Shown: positions 32,426-41,303 of the stretch, in pieces | How the letters are laid out: every line of letters begins with the position of its first letter | Numbering within the stretch: the stretch's first letter is position 1 | Source: Sinosporangium siamense | GTDB lineage: Bacteria > Actinomycetota > Actinomycetes > Streptosporangiales > Streptosporangiaceae | Direction of reading: 5' to 3' | NCBI RefSeq assembly: GCF_016863435.1 | Contig: NZ_BOOW01000006.1 | Span: forward strand, 434,001-498,000 | Length of the DNA: 64,000 bases | Position numbers and translations under genes: made by a program | Notes under the pieces: model-generated | Told to the model about the DNA's origin: nothing | Databases searched by the model: none | The model's input: the letters and a program-made list of their open reading frames with translations, nothing else

Positions 32426-32436
32426 AAGGGGGATGC

Positions 32437-33423
32437 GTGATCGTCAACGTGCATGAACGAACATTTCCGGTGTCACCCGCGACACTCGGCGAGATGCTGG
32501 AGACCCTCGCCACAGAAAACGACGCGATCTGGCACTCAAACCTTGTCCAACCCATCACACTGGACCGCGGCCTATCCGTCGGATCGCGCGGCGGCCACGG
32601 CCAGGTCCGCTATCACGTGATCGAACACATCCCGGGCAAGCTGGTGCGCTTCGCGTTCAACCCGCGCATCGGACTGGCCGGAGAACACCTCTTCGAGGTC
32701 GTCACCCACGACGACTCGAGCGCGGCACTGCGGCACACGATCAGGGCACGCCTCACCCCGCGAGGCCGGCTCACCTGGCCGACGCTCATCAAACACATCC
32801 ACGACAACGCGGTGGAAGACATGCTCGACCATGTCGAACGCACCGTGACCGGCTCGGCCAACCGCCCAGCCCCGGCCCCCCGCTGGGTGCGCACCGTGGC
32901 CCCACGCCTCCGCCGCCGCCACGTACGGCGAAGCCCTCTAACACCGGGCCCCCTGACCTCGGCCGCCATGCCCGGCCGCCCCGACGCCGCCGACTGCTTC
33001 ACCACACCGCTGCTCACCGCCGACGCCCCTGACCCGGCGACCTGGATCCGAGAGGTCTTCGGGAAACCCCCGCGCTCGGTGGCCGCCTTGATGCGACTCC
33101 GCGACCGTCTGGTCCGACCGTTCGGCCTCCTCACCTCGGACGCCTCGCGCAGGGAGAGCCCCTTCCCGGTGCTCGCCTCCTCGGCGGACGAGATCGTGAT
33201 GGGTGTCGACGACCGCCACCTCTCCTTCCGCGTCGGCGTCGCGGTCGCCGACAGAAGGATGTCGGTGACGACAGCCGTACGCATCAACCACTGGACCGGA
33301 CACCTCTACTGGGCGATCGTGCGCTGGTTCCACCCGCACGTGGTGCGACACATGATCCGCTCCGTGCCCTTCAGAACATCCCAGGGCGGAGCGCGCGTGA
33401 TCCGCCTCCCAGGACCGCTGTAG
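32437..33423 (+). CDS. SRPBCC domain fused to DUF2867 domain (328 aa)
   Basis: Residues 1-150 look like an SRPBCC (START-like) domain: 'VNVHERTFPVSPATLGEMLE', 'HGQVRYHVIEHIPGKLVRFA', then 'LRHTIRARLTPRGRLTW' and a long C-terminal helix. Residues about 175-328 match DUF2867 ('DAADCFTTPLL', 'WIREVFGKPPRSVAALMRLR', 'HLSFRVGVAVADRRMSVTTAVRINHWTGHLYWAIVRWFH' in part). The linker at codons 162-168 contains an exact TACGGCGAAGCC element at the junction. DUF2867 proteins are usually stand-alone, so this may be a fusion of two adjacent genes. GTG 32437 fixed by proximity to GGGGGATG. Probable target of the divergent TetR. Confidence 0.7.
   Translation: MIVNVHERTFPVSPATLGEMLETLATENDAIWHSNLVQPITLDRGLSVGSRGGHGQVRYHVIEHIPGKLVRFAFNPRIGLAGEHLFEVVTHDDSSAALRHTIRARLTPRGRLTWPTLIKHIHDNAVEDMLDHVERTVTGSANRPAPAPRWVRTVAPRLRRRHVRRSPLTPGPLTSAAMPGRPDAADCFTTPLLTADAPDPATWIREVFGKPPRSVAALMRLRDRLVRPFGLLTSDASRRESPFPVLASSADEIVMGVDDRHLSFRVGVAVADRRMSVTTAVRINHWTGHLYWAIVRWFHPHVVRHMIRSVPFRTSQGGARVIRLPGPL
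32924..32935. repeat. TACGGCGAAGCC element at a domain junction
   Basis: An exact 12-bp copy of the element found at 5690, 5720, 6320 (inverted), 8979 and 9009. It is read here in another frame (Val-Arg-Arg-Ser), so the conserved unit is the DNA and not the peptide. Confidence 0.6.
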
Positions 33424-33562
33424 CCGACTCCCGCTTGAACCGGCCACGAAAGACACGGCCGGATCTCGCAACCGAACGGTTGATGCGACCGCGAGCCACC
33501 CCCAGTCGATCCCGGGGAACCCGGTGCGCCTGCCCTGGGTCCCGTCTACCGGGTGGGGGAGA

Positions 33563-33599
33563 GGGTCCGTCCCACGCGCGGGGGCGGTGGGACGGACCC
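33563..33599. terminator. Strong hairpin terminator
   Basis: GGGTCCGTCCCAC pairs perfectly with GTGGGACGGACCC over 13 bp with an 11-nt loop. It lies 140 bp after the SRPBCC-DUF2867 stop, in the 319-bp gap before the tandem SnoaL gene; no gene is seen in that gap. Confidence 0.75.
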
Positions 33600-33742
33600 G
33601 TGGTCGGCGCCCACCATGCTCCCGCCGTACGCCAGAACACTTATCGCCAACGAAAGGCCCGAGGTTTGCCCCTGAAGCGATGAATCGACGTCTCCCCGCG
33701 GGTTGTAGTCCTGAACGACCATCCGCCAAAAGGAGGCATCCC

Positions 33743-34570
33743 ATGACATCCACCGACGACAAGACACAGATCGAAGAGTTGATCAGGCGCTGGGCCGCCG
33801 CGGTGCACGCGGGTGACATGGACGGGGTTCTCGACGGCCACACCGACGACATCGTGATGTTCGACGTGCCCCCGCCCTACGAGGGCGTCCACGGCATCGA
33901 CGCCTACCGCGAGACCTGGCCCGGCTTCTTCACCTGGCAGGCACAGGGCGCCCGCTTCGACATCACCTCACTGGAGGTGACGGCAGGCGACGACGTCGCC
34001 TTCGCCCACGCCCTGCTGCGCTGCGGCACCCCCGAAGGGCTGGAACAAGACCCGGAGCTACGCCTGCGCCTGACCTTGGGCCTGCGCAAGGAGAACGGCC
34101 GCTGGCTCGTCAGTCACGAACACCACTCCTTCCCCGACCCGGGCACAGCAGCGGACGAAGAGGAAATCCGGTCGATCCACCGGCACTGGTCCGACCGCAC
34201 CTCGGCCAAGGACCTGGACGGCCTGATGCAGCACATAGCCGACGACATCGTGTCCTACGAGCACGACGCCCCCTTGCAGCACGAGGGATCGGCCGCCGTC
34301 AGGGAGGTATGCCGGACCGGCCTCGCCTGGGCCCAGGGAGCCGTCGGCTGGACGGTTCCCGATCTGACGGTCATGGTCGACGGGAGCATCGCCGTGGCCT
34401 GGGGCCTGAACCGGATGGAGGCGGAGTTCGACGGCCAGATGACGGAGAGCTGGTCACGCGGAACCCGCGTGTTCCGGCGAACGGGAACCACCTGGGAGGT
34501 GATCCACCAGCACCTCTCCTATCCCTACGACCCGAAGACCGGCGAGACCATGACCGGCCTGCACCCCTGA
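33743..34570 (+). CDS. Tandem SnoaL/NTF2-like protein, two copies (275 aa)
   Basis: Two SnoaL-like domains in one chain. The first, residues 1-130, has 'IEELIRRWAAAVHAGDMDGV' and 'DIVMFDVPPPYEGVHGIDAY'. The second, 135-270, repeats the pattern: 'EIRSIHRHWSDRTSAKDLDG', 'DIVSYEHDAPLQHEG' and 'WEVIHQHLSYPYDP'. Single-domain relatives normally dimerise, so this is probably a covalent pseudo-dimer. The ATG has AGGAGG 6 nt upstream. It is monocistronic, between two hairpin terminators. Function unknown; ketosteroid-isomerase-like or stress-related roles are known in the superfamily. Confidence 0.75.
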   Translation: MTSTDDKTQIEELIRRWAAAVHAGDMDGVLDGHTDDIVMFDVPPPYEGVHGIDAYRETWPGFFTWQAQGARFDITSLEVTAGDDVAFAHALLRCGTPEGLEQDPELRLRLTLGLRKENGRWLVSHEHHSFPDPGTAADEEEIRSIHRHWSDRTSAKDLDGLMQHIADDIVSYEHDAPLQHEGSAAVREVCRTGLAWAQGAVGWTVPDLTVMVDGSIAVAWGLNRMEAEFDGQMTESWSRGTRVFRRTGTTWEVIHQHLSYPYDPKTGETMTGLHP

Positions 34571-34599
34571 CCTGGCCGGACGCCGAGTGCCCGGAAAAT

Positions 34600-34625
34600 G
34601 CTCGGCTGGGAAACCCCGGCCGAGC
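34600..34625. terminator. Terminator after the tandem SnoaL gene
   Basis: GCTCGGC pairs with GCCGAGC, with an inner GGG-aaa-CCC, 30 bp after the stop codon. Confidence 0.65.
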
Positions 34626-34841
34626 ACCTCACCGAGCCTCACGATATGCGAAGACAGCTCGGGTCACTCGGCGCCTTCCTCGTTGACGGCGTGCGGCGTG
34701 GCTGTTGTGGCCGAAGGGGGCTTGATCAACTTCTGGTACAGAGACGCAATGGCATTGTGACGTGGTCCGCAGTTGACCTTTATACGCTAGCCAGCGACGT
34801 CCTAGACATGCCAGCGCGCTCATCGGGCAAGGGGATGAAAA

Positions 34842-36062
34842 GTGAAGATCAAGGAGCAATTACTGGGGCCGGGTGTGGAGCATGACCCTTATCCAGCTTA
34901 TGGTCGCAGGCGAGACGAAGCTCCGGTATGTCCGGTCTATCTGCGCGATGGCGTACGGTGCTGGGTGATCTTACGATACGCGGAGGCGCGGGCGGCGTTG
35001 GCCGATCCGCGGTTCAGCCGGGACCCCCGGTTCGCGGGCCCGAGCTGGCGGCAGTCTGATCGCGATCGTGATCTGGAGGACGGGTCGGGGCTCGGGATCC
35101 ATCTGCTGACCAGGGAGCCGCCGGATCACACGAGATTGCGGCGGATGGTGGCGGGAGCCTTCACGGCACGGCGCACCGAAGCCATGCGTGGACGGGTCCA
35201 GAAGATCACCCATGATTTGATCGATGCCTTCGCCGCCCGTGGCAGCGCTGAGCTCGTCGGCGAACTGGCCTACCCGCTGCCGGCGATCGTCATGTGCGAG
35301 ACGTTTGGCATTCCTCTCGCAGATCAAGGCCATTTCCGGCAGTGGACGTCCAATGCCGTCCTCGCCGACGACGGGCAGCCGGTTTATGCGCCCCCGCCCG
35401 ACGAATATCTGCGCGATCTGGTGGCCGGCAAACGTGCGGCCCCTACCGATGACCTGCTCAGCGAATTGGTCGCCGCCGAACAAGCCGGACAGCTCAGTGA
35501 GACCGAACTGCTGTCGATGCTGTTCCTGCTGATTATCGCCGGACATGAGAACACGGTCGGCCTTATAGCAAACGGAGTCCTGGCGTTGACGGCCAATCCG
35601 GAGCAGCTGGCACTGCTGCGCGAGCGCCCTGACATGATCGAGGGCGTGGTGGAGGAAGTGCTGCGCTACGACGGGCCGATGGAGCTGGCGGCCTGGCGCT
35701 TCGCCGCCGAGCCGGTGACGATCGGCGAGACGACCATCCCGGCGGGTGAGCCGGTCGTCATCGCCCTGGCCGCCGCCCACCGCGATCCGGACCGGTTCGC
35801 CGACCCGGATCGCTTCGACATCACGCGCCCGGACGCCGGCGCGCACCTGGGCTTCGGCTATGGCCTGCACCACTGCCTGGGGGCCGCGCTCGGCCGCATG
35901 GAGGCGGCCGTCGCGCTGAGCGCGGTGGTTCAGCGGCTGCCCGATCTGGCTCCTGCCGTACCCATCGATCAGCTGGAGCGCGGACCCGGCTCGATCGTGC
36001 GCAGCCTCTACGAACTCCCGGTCACTTTCACCGTCGCCGATTCACCAGGCGGGGCGGGTTAG
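34842..36062 (+). CDS. Cytochrome P450 (406 aa)
   Basis: A bacterial class I P450. The C helix has 'LLTREPPDHTRLRRMVAGAF', the I helix 'FLLIIAGHENTVGLIANGVL' (AGHENT where AGHETT is usual, Asn in place of the first Thr), the K helix ExxR is in 'EEVLRYDGP', and the haem loop 'LGFGYGLHHCLGAALGRMEA' supplies the axial Cys. Length is normal. Best resemblance is to actinomycete CYP105/107-type enzymes that hydroxylate small molecules; substrate unknown. GTG 34842 follows AAGGGGA. The end overlaps the convergent NB-ARC gene by 21 bp. No ferredoxin gene is adjacent. Confidence 0.9.
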   Translation: MKIKEQLLGPGVEHDPYPAYGRRRDEAPVCPVYLRDGVRCWVILRYAEARAALADPRFSRDPRFAGPSWRQSDRDRDLEDGSGLGIHLLTREPPDHTRLRRMVAGAFTARRTEAMRGRVQKITHDLIDAFAARGSAELVGELAYPLPAIVMCETFGIPLADQGHFRQWTSNAVLADDGQPVYAPPPDEYLRDLVAGKRAAPTDDLLSELVAAEQAGQLSETELLSMLFLLIIAGHENTVGLIANGVLALTANPEQLALLRERPDMIEGVVEEVLRYDGPMELAAWRFAAEPVTIGETTIPAGEPVVIALAAAHRDPDRFADPDRFDITRPDAGAHLGFGYGLHHCLGAALGRMEAAVALSAVVQRLPDLAPAVPIDQLERGPGSIVRSLYELPVTFTVADSPGGAG

Positions 36063-38339
36063 CACGCGGCCCCCCGGCGTGGGGACGCTGCCGTCGAGGT
36101 AATCGCGGATCTCCCGGGCGCGCGGATCGTCGACATCCTCGTAAAGCGCCAACGCCTCCCGCCAGGCCACTCGAGCCTCCTCCTCCCGGCCCAGCGCCTC
36201 CAGCGTGCGGCCACGGCGGGCCAGGGCATCGGCCTCGCCCCAGCGCGAGCCGGCCAGGCGTCGCGCCTGCAGGGACAGGTCCAGACACTCCAACGCCCGC
36301 TCGTGATCACCACGTGCGGCGTGTGTGTCGGCGATCTTCGCCAGCGCCAGCCCCTGCCCGTCGTGGTTTCCGATCGCTTGAAAGAGGTTCAGCGATCTCG
36401 TCAGCACCTTCATGGTGTCGGCGGGACGCTCCCATCCGTGGTAGGCGTCGGCCAGCGTGAACAACGCCGATGCCTGACCGTGACGGTCCCCCGCCTCCTC
36501 AAACAGCGCCAGGGCTTGGCCGGCGTAGGTGTGGGCGTCATGCAGCCGACCGCAATCCACCGCGACAAACCCCATGACGGCCGACGCCCACGCCTGGCCG
36601 TGGCGATCCCCTATCTCCTGCTGCAAGGCCAGGCTCTGCTCAAGCACACGGTGGGCACGCTCATATTGGTGCAGCCATCGGTAAGCCTCGGCCAGACTGG
36701 TGGTGACCCAGCCGTGGGCTCTGCGATCCCCCAACGCGATGGCGGCCTTTTCCGCCAGCGTGCTGGTCGCCAGCCATAAACCACCCGAGGTCCGCAACAA
36801 CCGCAGATAGTCAAAGAGCGCGATGGCCGTCTGCCAGGCCGTCTGGTAGAGCTGATAATCGATCGCGAGCCGGATGATCGGCACGAAGTTCGGCGCCTCC
36901 AGGTCATACCACGCCAGCGCGGCCTGCTCGGAGTCGAAGCGCAGCGGCGTCACTCCCGGACACGGCGGAGCCGGCGTGAGTGGGCTCAGCCGGAAGGGGG
37001 CCAGAGCCAGACTCCCGGCATATGCCGTGTGCAGATACCAGTCGGTTAGCCGGCGCACCACCTCGTTGCGGTCGGCCGGAGTGCTGTCGGCCTCCAGGCG
37101 CTCGGCGGCGTAAACGCGGATCAGGTCGTGAAAGTGATAACGGCCGTGCGGCGCCGACTCCAGCAGGTGCACGGCGGTCAATTCCCCGAGCAGCCGCCGT
37201 GCCCTCACCACCGGCAACCCGGCCAGCGCCGATGTCGCCTCGGCGCTGATATGGGGACCGCGATGCAGACTCAGCTGGTGAAACAGCAACGCTTGGCGGG
37301 GGTTGAGGTCACGATAAGACCAGGCGAACGCGGTGCGGATCGCGATGGACTCCTCGGTCGCCAGCGCATCCAGTCGTTGTCTTTCGCTGGCCAGTTCCTC
37401 GATCAGGTCGCCGAGAGAATGGTGGCGATGCGCCGACACCCGTTCGGCCACAATCCGCAAGGCCAGCGGGAGCCCTCCGCACCAGCGTGCCAGGGTGGCC
37501 AGATCGTGCTCCGCCGTATCGACGCGGCTCTTTCCGATCACCCAGTTGAGCACCTGGACCGACTCGCTATCGCTCATCGGGCCCAACTCGATTCGCTCGA
37601 CTGTCACGCGCATCGACAGGGCCGTCAGCCTTCTGCGACTGGTGATGACGACCCCGCACGTCGTGGTGCCGGGTAGCAGCGGTTCCACTTGGCGGGAGGT
37701 TGCGGCATTGTCCAGGACGATCAGCATTTGCCGGGACGCCAGCACCGACCGGTACAGCCGAGCGCGGTGATCTTCCTCCGGCGGGATGTCCTGTGCGGGC
37801 ACGCCCAACGCGAGGAGAAACTCCTCCAGCACACGCCCCGGGGCAAAGGGATGCTCGTCTGAGGTGTAGCCGCGGAGATTGACATACAGCTGACCATCGG
37901 GATAGCGCTGAGGATCCATCCGGAGCGCGTCGTGGGCGCACCGAAGCGCCAGCGATGTCTTACCGACACCGGGCGGGCCGTCGATAGCCACGATGATTGA
38001 TTCCGGCTCGGCAATAGGCTGGACCAAGGCGTCATGGATGCGCAGCAGCTCATGGCCGCGGCCGATGAACCCACCCGGCGGGGCGGGAAGTTGAGCGGGA
38101 CGTCGTGTCTGCCCTGCCGCTCCCAACGCCAGCAACGCGCCGCCGGCTTCCAACGCCTCGTCACATCTGCGGACCAAATCGGGTGACGGCGCCGCCCAAC
38201 CGTTCTTGACCTTGCTCAACCAACTGGGGTCATAGCCGACCATCTCGGCCAGTTTGCGCCAGGACATGCGACGGCGCGTCAGGATTCGCTGCAACTCCTC
38301 CACAAACAACGGCGGCGCACGGTCAGGCGTCGTGGGCAT
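36042..38339 (-). CDS. XRE-HTH / NB-ARC / TPR regulator (765 aa)
   Basis: A three-part STAND regulator. Residues 10-65: an XRE-type HTH ('LFVEELQRILTRRRMSWRKL', 'MVGYDPSWLSKVKNGWAAPS'). Residues 90-420: NB-ARC NTPase with P-loop 'GPPGVGKTS' (121-129), Walker B 'QMLIVLDNA', 'GVVITSRRRLTAL' and 'CGGLPLALRIVAERV'. Residues about 500-750: TPR repeats ('HGQAWASAVMGFVAVDCGRL' and similar). Such proteins are ATP-driven switches, often pathway-specific activators. It is divergent from the DUF574 methyltransferase and convergent with the P450; either may be a target. Confidence 0.85.
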   Translation of the reverse strand: MPTTPDRAPPLFVEELQRILTRRRMSWRKLAEMVGYDPSWLSKVKNGWAAPSPDLVRRCDEALEAGGALLALGAAGQTRRPAQLPAPPGGFIGRGHELLRIHDALVQPIAEPESIIVAIDGPPGVGKTSLALRCAHDALRMDPQRYPDGQLYVNLRGYTSDEHPFAPGRVLEEFLLALGVPAQDIPPEEDHRARLYRSVLASRQMLIVLDNAATSRQVEPLLPGTTTCGVVITSRRRLTALSMRVTVERIELGPMSDSESVQVLNWVIGKSRVDTAEHDLATLARWCGGLPLALRIVAERVSAHRHHSLGDLIEELASERQRLDALATEESIAIRTAFAWSYRDLNPRQALLFHQLSLHRGPHISAEATSALAGLPVVRARRLLGELTAVHLLESAPHGRYHFHDLIRVYAAERLEADSTPADRNEVVRRLTDWYLHTAYAGSLALAPFRLSPLTPAPPCPGVTPLRFDSEQAALAWYDLEAPNFVPIIRLAIDYQLYQTAWQTAIALFDYLRLLRTSGGLWLATSTLAEKAAIALGDRRAHGWVTTSLAEAYRWLHQYERAHRVLEQSLALQQEIGDRHGQAWASAVMGFVAVDCGRLHDAHTYAGQALALFEEAGDRHGQASALFTLADAYHGWERPADTMKVLTRSLNLFQAIGNHDGQGLALAKIADTHAARGDHERALECLDLSLQARRLAGSRWGEADALARRGRTLEALGREEEARVAWREALALYEDVDDPRAREIRDYLDGSVPTPGGRVLTRPAW

Positions 38340-38819
38340 CGGGGGTCTCCTGCAGAATGTCAGAAGAGAGCTTCACCATCGTGTGCGAAATCGCACTCTA
38401 TCGCGTGCATGGCCATCGGCAGCCGCCCTTCTCCGACATACCTCGTGGATCGCCTCAATCAATGCGCAACGCTCTTGCCGGTGCGCCGGCGCCGCTGCGG
38501 GAACCCCCCGACGACAGAGCCCGCCGGCACCGGGGGCAGGTGAGGTGTTTCCTCAACAGTCAATACCTCAACACTTGTCGCAAGCGGTGCCCTTCAGCAG
38601 CATGGGATTGAGTGCCATCGTCATCGACGACGAGAGTTCGCCATCTCATCTGGCTATTGCTGGTCGCCACTAAAACCACCCAGAAAGGTGTGAAATGCCA
38701 ATGCAGCGCCCCTTGCGGAGGCATCTGCATGAGATGACGGACCGCCGGTCGGCGCTGCCGGCCCTGTGCGCAGACTCCGCACTTGGAATGCGACAACTCA
38801 CACGTGTGAGGGGGAGATA
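38340..38819. promoter_or_regulatory. Divergent intergenic region, no gene seen
   Basis: 480 bp between the NB-ARC regulator and the DUF574 methyltransferase. Short ORFs present are poorly biased. GGGGGAG at 38810-38816 is the RBS of the methyltransferase gene. CACACGTGTG near 38800-38809, a 10-bp palindrome just upstream of the RBS, is a possible operator. Confidence 0.4.
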
Positions 38820-39695
38820 GTGACCTTCCTGGCAAATGCCGCATCCTTGCCCTGCGCCTCCTCTCCACACACCCCGCGAAGCGGTGACGCATGGCCGGAC
38901 GGGCGTACGGCAGGCATCAGCACCTTGTACCCGAACATGGCGCGGGTTTATGACGCGCTGCTGAGAGGCAAAGACAACTTCGCCGCCGATCGCCACGCAG
39001 CGCTGCTTTTGCAGCGGCGCCTGCCGGACATCGTTCTCGGCGGCCTGGAAAACCGCCACTTCCTGGCACGTGCCGTAGCCGTACTGTCCCACCTCGGCGT
39101 GGACCAGTTCTTGGACATCGGTGTCGGCCTGCCATATGCGAATCCAGTGCACGAGGTGGCACAACGGATAAATCCATCGACAAAAGTGGTCTATTCGGAC
39201 AATGACCTGACTGTGGTTGTCCACGCCCGGGCATTGCTGGCCATCAACGACAATGTCCGGGTGGTTCCTGGAGACCTACGCCGGCCCCACGCACTCCTGC
39301 GCGATCCCGGTGTCACCGAATTCCTGGATTGGTCCCGGCCTGTGGCGCTGGTCGTCACCCACGTGTTCGACTGGATTCCCGCCGCCGATCCCGAGGCGAT
39401 CATGCATGCACTCCGGGACGCCTTGCCCAGTGGAAGTTGGCTGATCTTCAGCCACGCGACCACCTCGCACTCTCATTCCGAACAGGTGGACATCGGTTGT
39501 CCCGATGCCCCGCCGCGTTCGGCCCCGATGGCGCTGACCTTACGACCCCACCACGAACTGCTTCGTATCATGGCCGGAGTCGAGCTTCTCGACCCCGGCC
39601 TGGTTCCAGTGGTGCACTGGCGTCCGGAGCACCAGCCGCTTCACTCCACTCCGTGCGCGATCGCCGGAGCGGTCGGCCGCTTTGGTAAGCACTGA
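38820..39695 (+). CDS. DUF574 S-adenosylmethionine-dependent methyltransferase-like protein (291 aa)
   Basis: A member of the actinomycete DUF574 (SAM methyltransferase-like, PF04672) family: 'MARVYDALLRGKDNFAADRH', the SAM-binding strand 'GVDQFLDIGVGLPYANPVHE', 'VVYSDNDLTVVVHARALL', 'VRVVPGDLRRPHALL', and 'ALVVTHVFDWIPAADPEA'. The acidic residue after the GxG-like strand is present (SDND). GTG 38820 has a strong RBS 3-4 nt upstream. Family members are common near XRE or NB-ARC regulators; methyl acceptor unknown. Confidence 0.85.
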   Translation: MTFLANAASLPCASSPHTPRSGDAWPDGRTAGISTLYPNMARVYDALLRGKDNFAADRHAALLLQRRLPDIVLGGLENRHFLARAVAVLSHLGVDQFLDIGVGLPYANPVHEVAQRINPSTKVVYSDNDLTVVVHARALLAINDNVRVVPGDLRRPHALLRDPGVTEFLDWSRPVALVVTHVFDWIPAADPEAIMHALRDALPSGSWLIFSHATTSHSHSEQVDIGCPDAPPRSAPMALTLRPHHELLRIMAGVELLDPGLVPVVHWRPEHQPLHSTPCAIAGAVGRFGKH

Positions 39696-39783
39696 CCCGA
39701 TCTCCTGATTCGGGTAGGGGGGACGCGCGCGGGCTTTCCCTCCCGTGCCTTCGCCCCGGCGTCGAACACCTAGGGGAACACCT

Positions 39784-39807
39784 CCCCCAGGATCTCTTCC
39801 CTGGGGG
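39784..39807. terminator. Terminator between convergent methyltransferase and MFS genes
   Basis: CCCCCAGG pairs with CCTGGGGG (8 bp, 8-nt loop) 23 bp beyond the MFS stop. A weaker CCCGA/TCGGG hairpin at 39696-39714 follows the methyltransferase stop. Confidence 0.65.
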
Positions 39808-39830
39808 CTGATGTCCGACGCGATTCCAGA

Positions 39831-41303
39831 TCAGCTGTGATGCGGAGCATCCTTGCCCAGGGGTTCACTCTGTTCTATACCGAGATCTGTTTCGCGTGAT
39901 CCGGGGCCTGTTTCACGTGATCCGGGATCTGTTTCGCGTGATCCGGGATCGGGAACCAGAGTGCCCGCCAGCAAGGCCAGCACCGACATTCCTGCCAGCA
40001 CCCCGACAGTGCCGGTGAATGCGGGCTGAGTCCCACCGCCCAGGCCGCTCAACACCGAGACGGCGAGGGAGATCCCCAACGCGGCGCCGATGGAGAACGC
40101 ACACGACATCATCGCCGGCAGGAACGAGGAACTCTCCTTTGGCGACAGCAGGACGGCCAGGCCGTTGGCGGCGGTCCCGGAAAGTCCAAAGAACAACGCA
40201 CTCGCTCCTGCCGAACAGATGATTACAACCCACAGCACCGGTAGGAAAACGGCCAGCACGGCCATGCAGACGGTCATCCCTACCAGGCCGACCAGCAGCA
40301 GGCGCCGCCAACCGACTCTCAGGGCGATGCCGCCGGCGATCGGCGCGAAAATGCAATTCAAAACCGAGGAGGGAACGCTGACCAACGCGGCGAATTCCAG
40401 CGCGGACAAGCCAAGGCCGACGGTCGAGTCCTGTCCGTACAGCGGCAACACGAAGATCGTCAGCCCGAACAACCCGCCCATCGCGAAAATGGGCACAAGC
40501 AGCAGCGGCCAGGTACGGCGCGAGCGCAGGTGACTTACCTGGATCAACGGCCGAGTGACGCGTTTTTCAATCGCGACAAAGACAGCGAGCAGGGCCAGCC
40601 CGCCGACCAGCGTGCCGAGCGTCCAGGGCGAGTCCCAGCCCCAGGTGCCGACGTTGGAAATCCCGGTCAGCAACGACACGATGCCGAAAGCAAGGATGAT
40701 CATGCCTGTCCAGTCCGGGCGACGGGCGGGATCGGGCATGTCCGCAGGTAGCAGACGGGCGACGGTGACCACGGCCACGACCTGGCCGATCAGCATGATC
40801 CAGAAGACGACCCGGTGACCGTAGGTGTCGGCGAGCCACCCGGCCAAGAGGGCATCGGCCCCGCTGACACCTAGATTGACCATGCTAAGCAGGCCGAGGG
40901 CCCGGCCGAAACGCGCGGGAGGCAGGTATTGGTGAGTGAGAATATTCGACAACGGGATGGCCACCACTCCAACCCCTTGCAGGAAGCGGCCGACGGCGAA
41001 CAGGCCGGGCTCGACGGCCAGCGCACATAACAGCGCGCCAAGCGCGCCCATGACCAGCGCGCCGACCAGGTAGTTGCGACGGCCGAACCGATCGGATAAC
41101 GGTAGGAAGACCGTCGCGAGAGCGCCCGCCATCGCGAACAGCGCCTGGGCGAGGCCGATCGCGCCGGCGTCCCCACCTAAGCCGTCGATGACGGCGGGTA
41201 AAGCGGGAATGGTCATACTGAGGGCGAACTGGAAAGATGTGATGGCGAAAATGAGAGCCGTCAGGAGGGAGCCCGACGAAACACGGCCGACAGCATTCAT
41301 CAT
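39831..41303 (-). CDS. MFS drug-exporter-like transporter with repetitive tail (490 aa)
   Basis: A major facilitator of the drug:H+ antiporter kind: 'FALSMTIPALPAVIDGLGGD', motif A-like 'VFLPLSDRFGRRNYLVGALV', motif C-like 'RFLQGVGVVAIPLSNILTHQ', and about 12-14 hydrophobic helices to residue 455. The last 35 residues are hydrophilic and contain three 7-residue repeats (DPGSRET), encoded by 21-bp tandem units, then a charged end. Probably exports a hydrophobic compound; the nearby P450 and methyltransferase make a small-molecule role plausible. Confidence 0.85.
   Translation of the reverse strand: MMNAVGRVSSGSLLTALIFAITSFQFALSMTIPALPAVIDGLGGDAGAIGLAQALFAMAGALATVFLPLSDRFGRRNYLVGALVMGALGALLCALAVEPGLFAVGRFLQGVGVVAIPLSNILTHQYLPPARFGRALGLLSMVNLGVSGADALLAGWLADTYGHRVVFWIMLIGQVVAVVTVARLLPADMPDPARRPDWTGMIILAFGIVSLLTGISNVGTWGWDSPWTLGTLVGGLALLAVFVAIEKRVTRPLIQVSHLRSRRTWPLLLVPIFAMGGLFGLTIFVLPLYGQDSTVGLGLSALEFAALVSVPSSVLNCIFAPIAGGIALRVGWRRLLLVGLVGMTVCMAVLAVFLPVLWVVIICSAGASALFFGLSGTAANGLAVLLSPKESSSFLPAMMSCAFSIGAALGISLAVSVLSGLGGGTQPAFTGTVGVLAGMSVLALLAGTLVPDPGSRETDPGSRETGPGSRETDLGIEQSEPLGKDAPHHS
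39884..39946. repeat. Three 21-bp tandem repeats in the MFS C-terminus
   Basis: Units at 39884-39904, 39905-39925 and 39926-39946 differ at only a few bases and each encodes DPGSRET-like heptapeptides on the minus strand. The short frame-preserving array could vary in copy number between strains. Confidence 0.85.
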
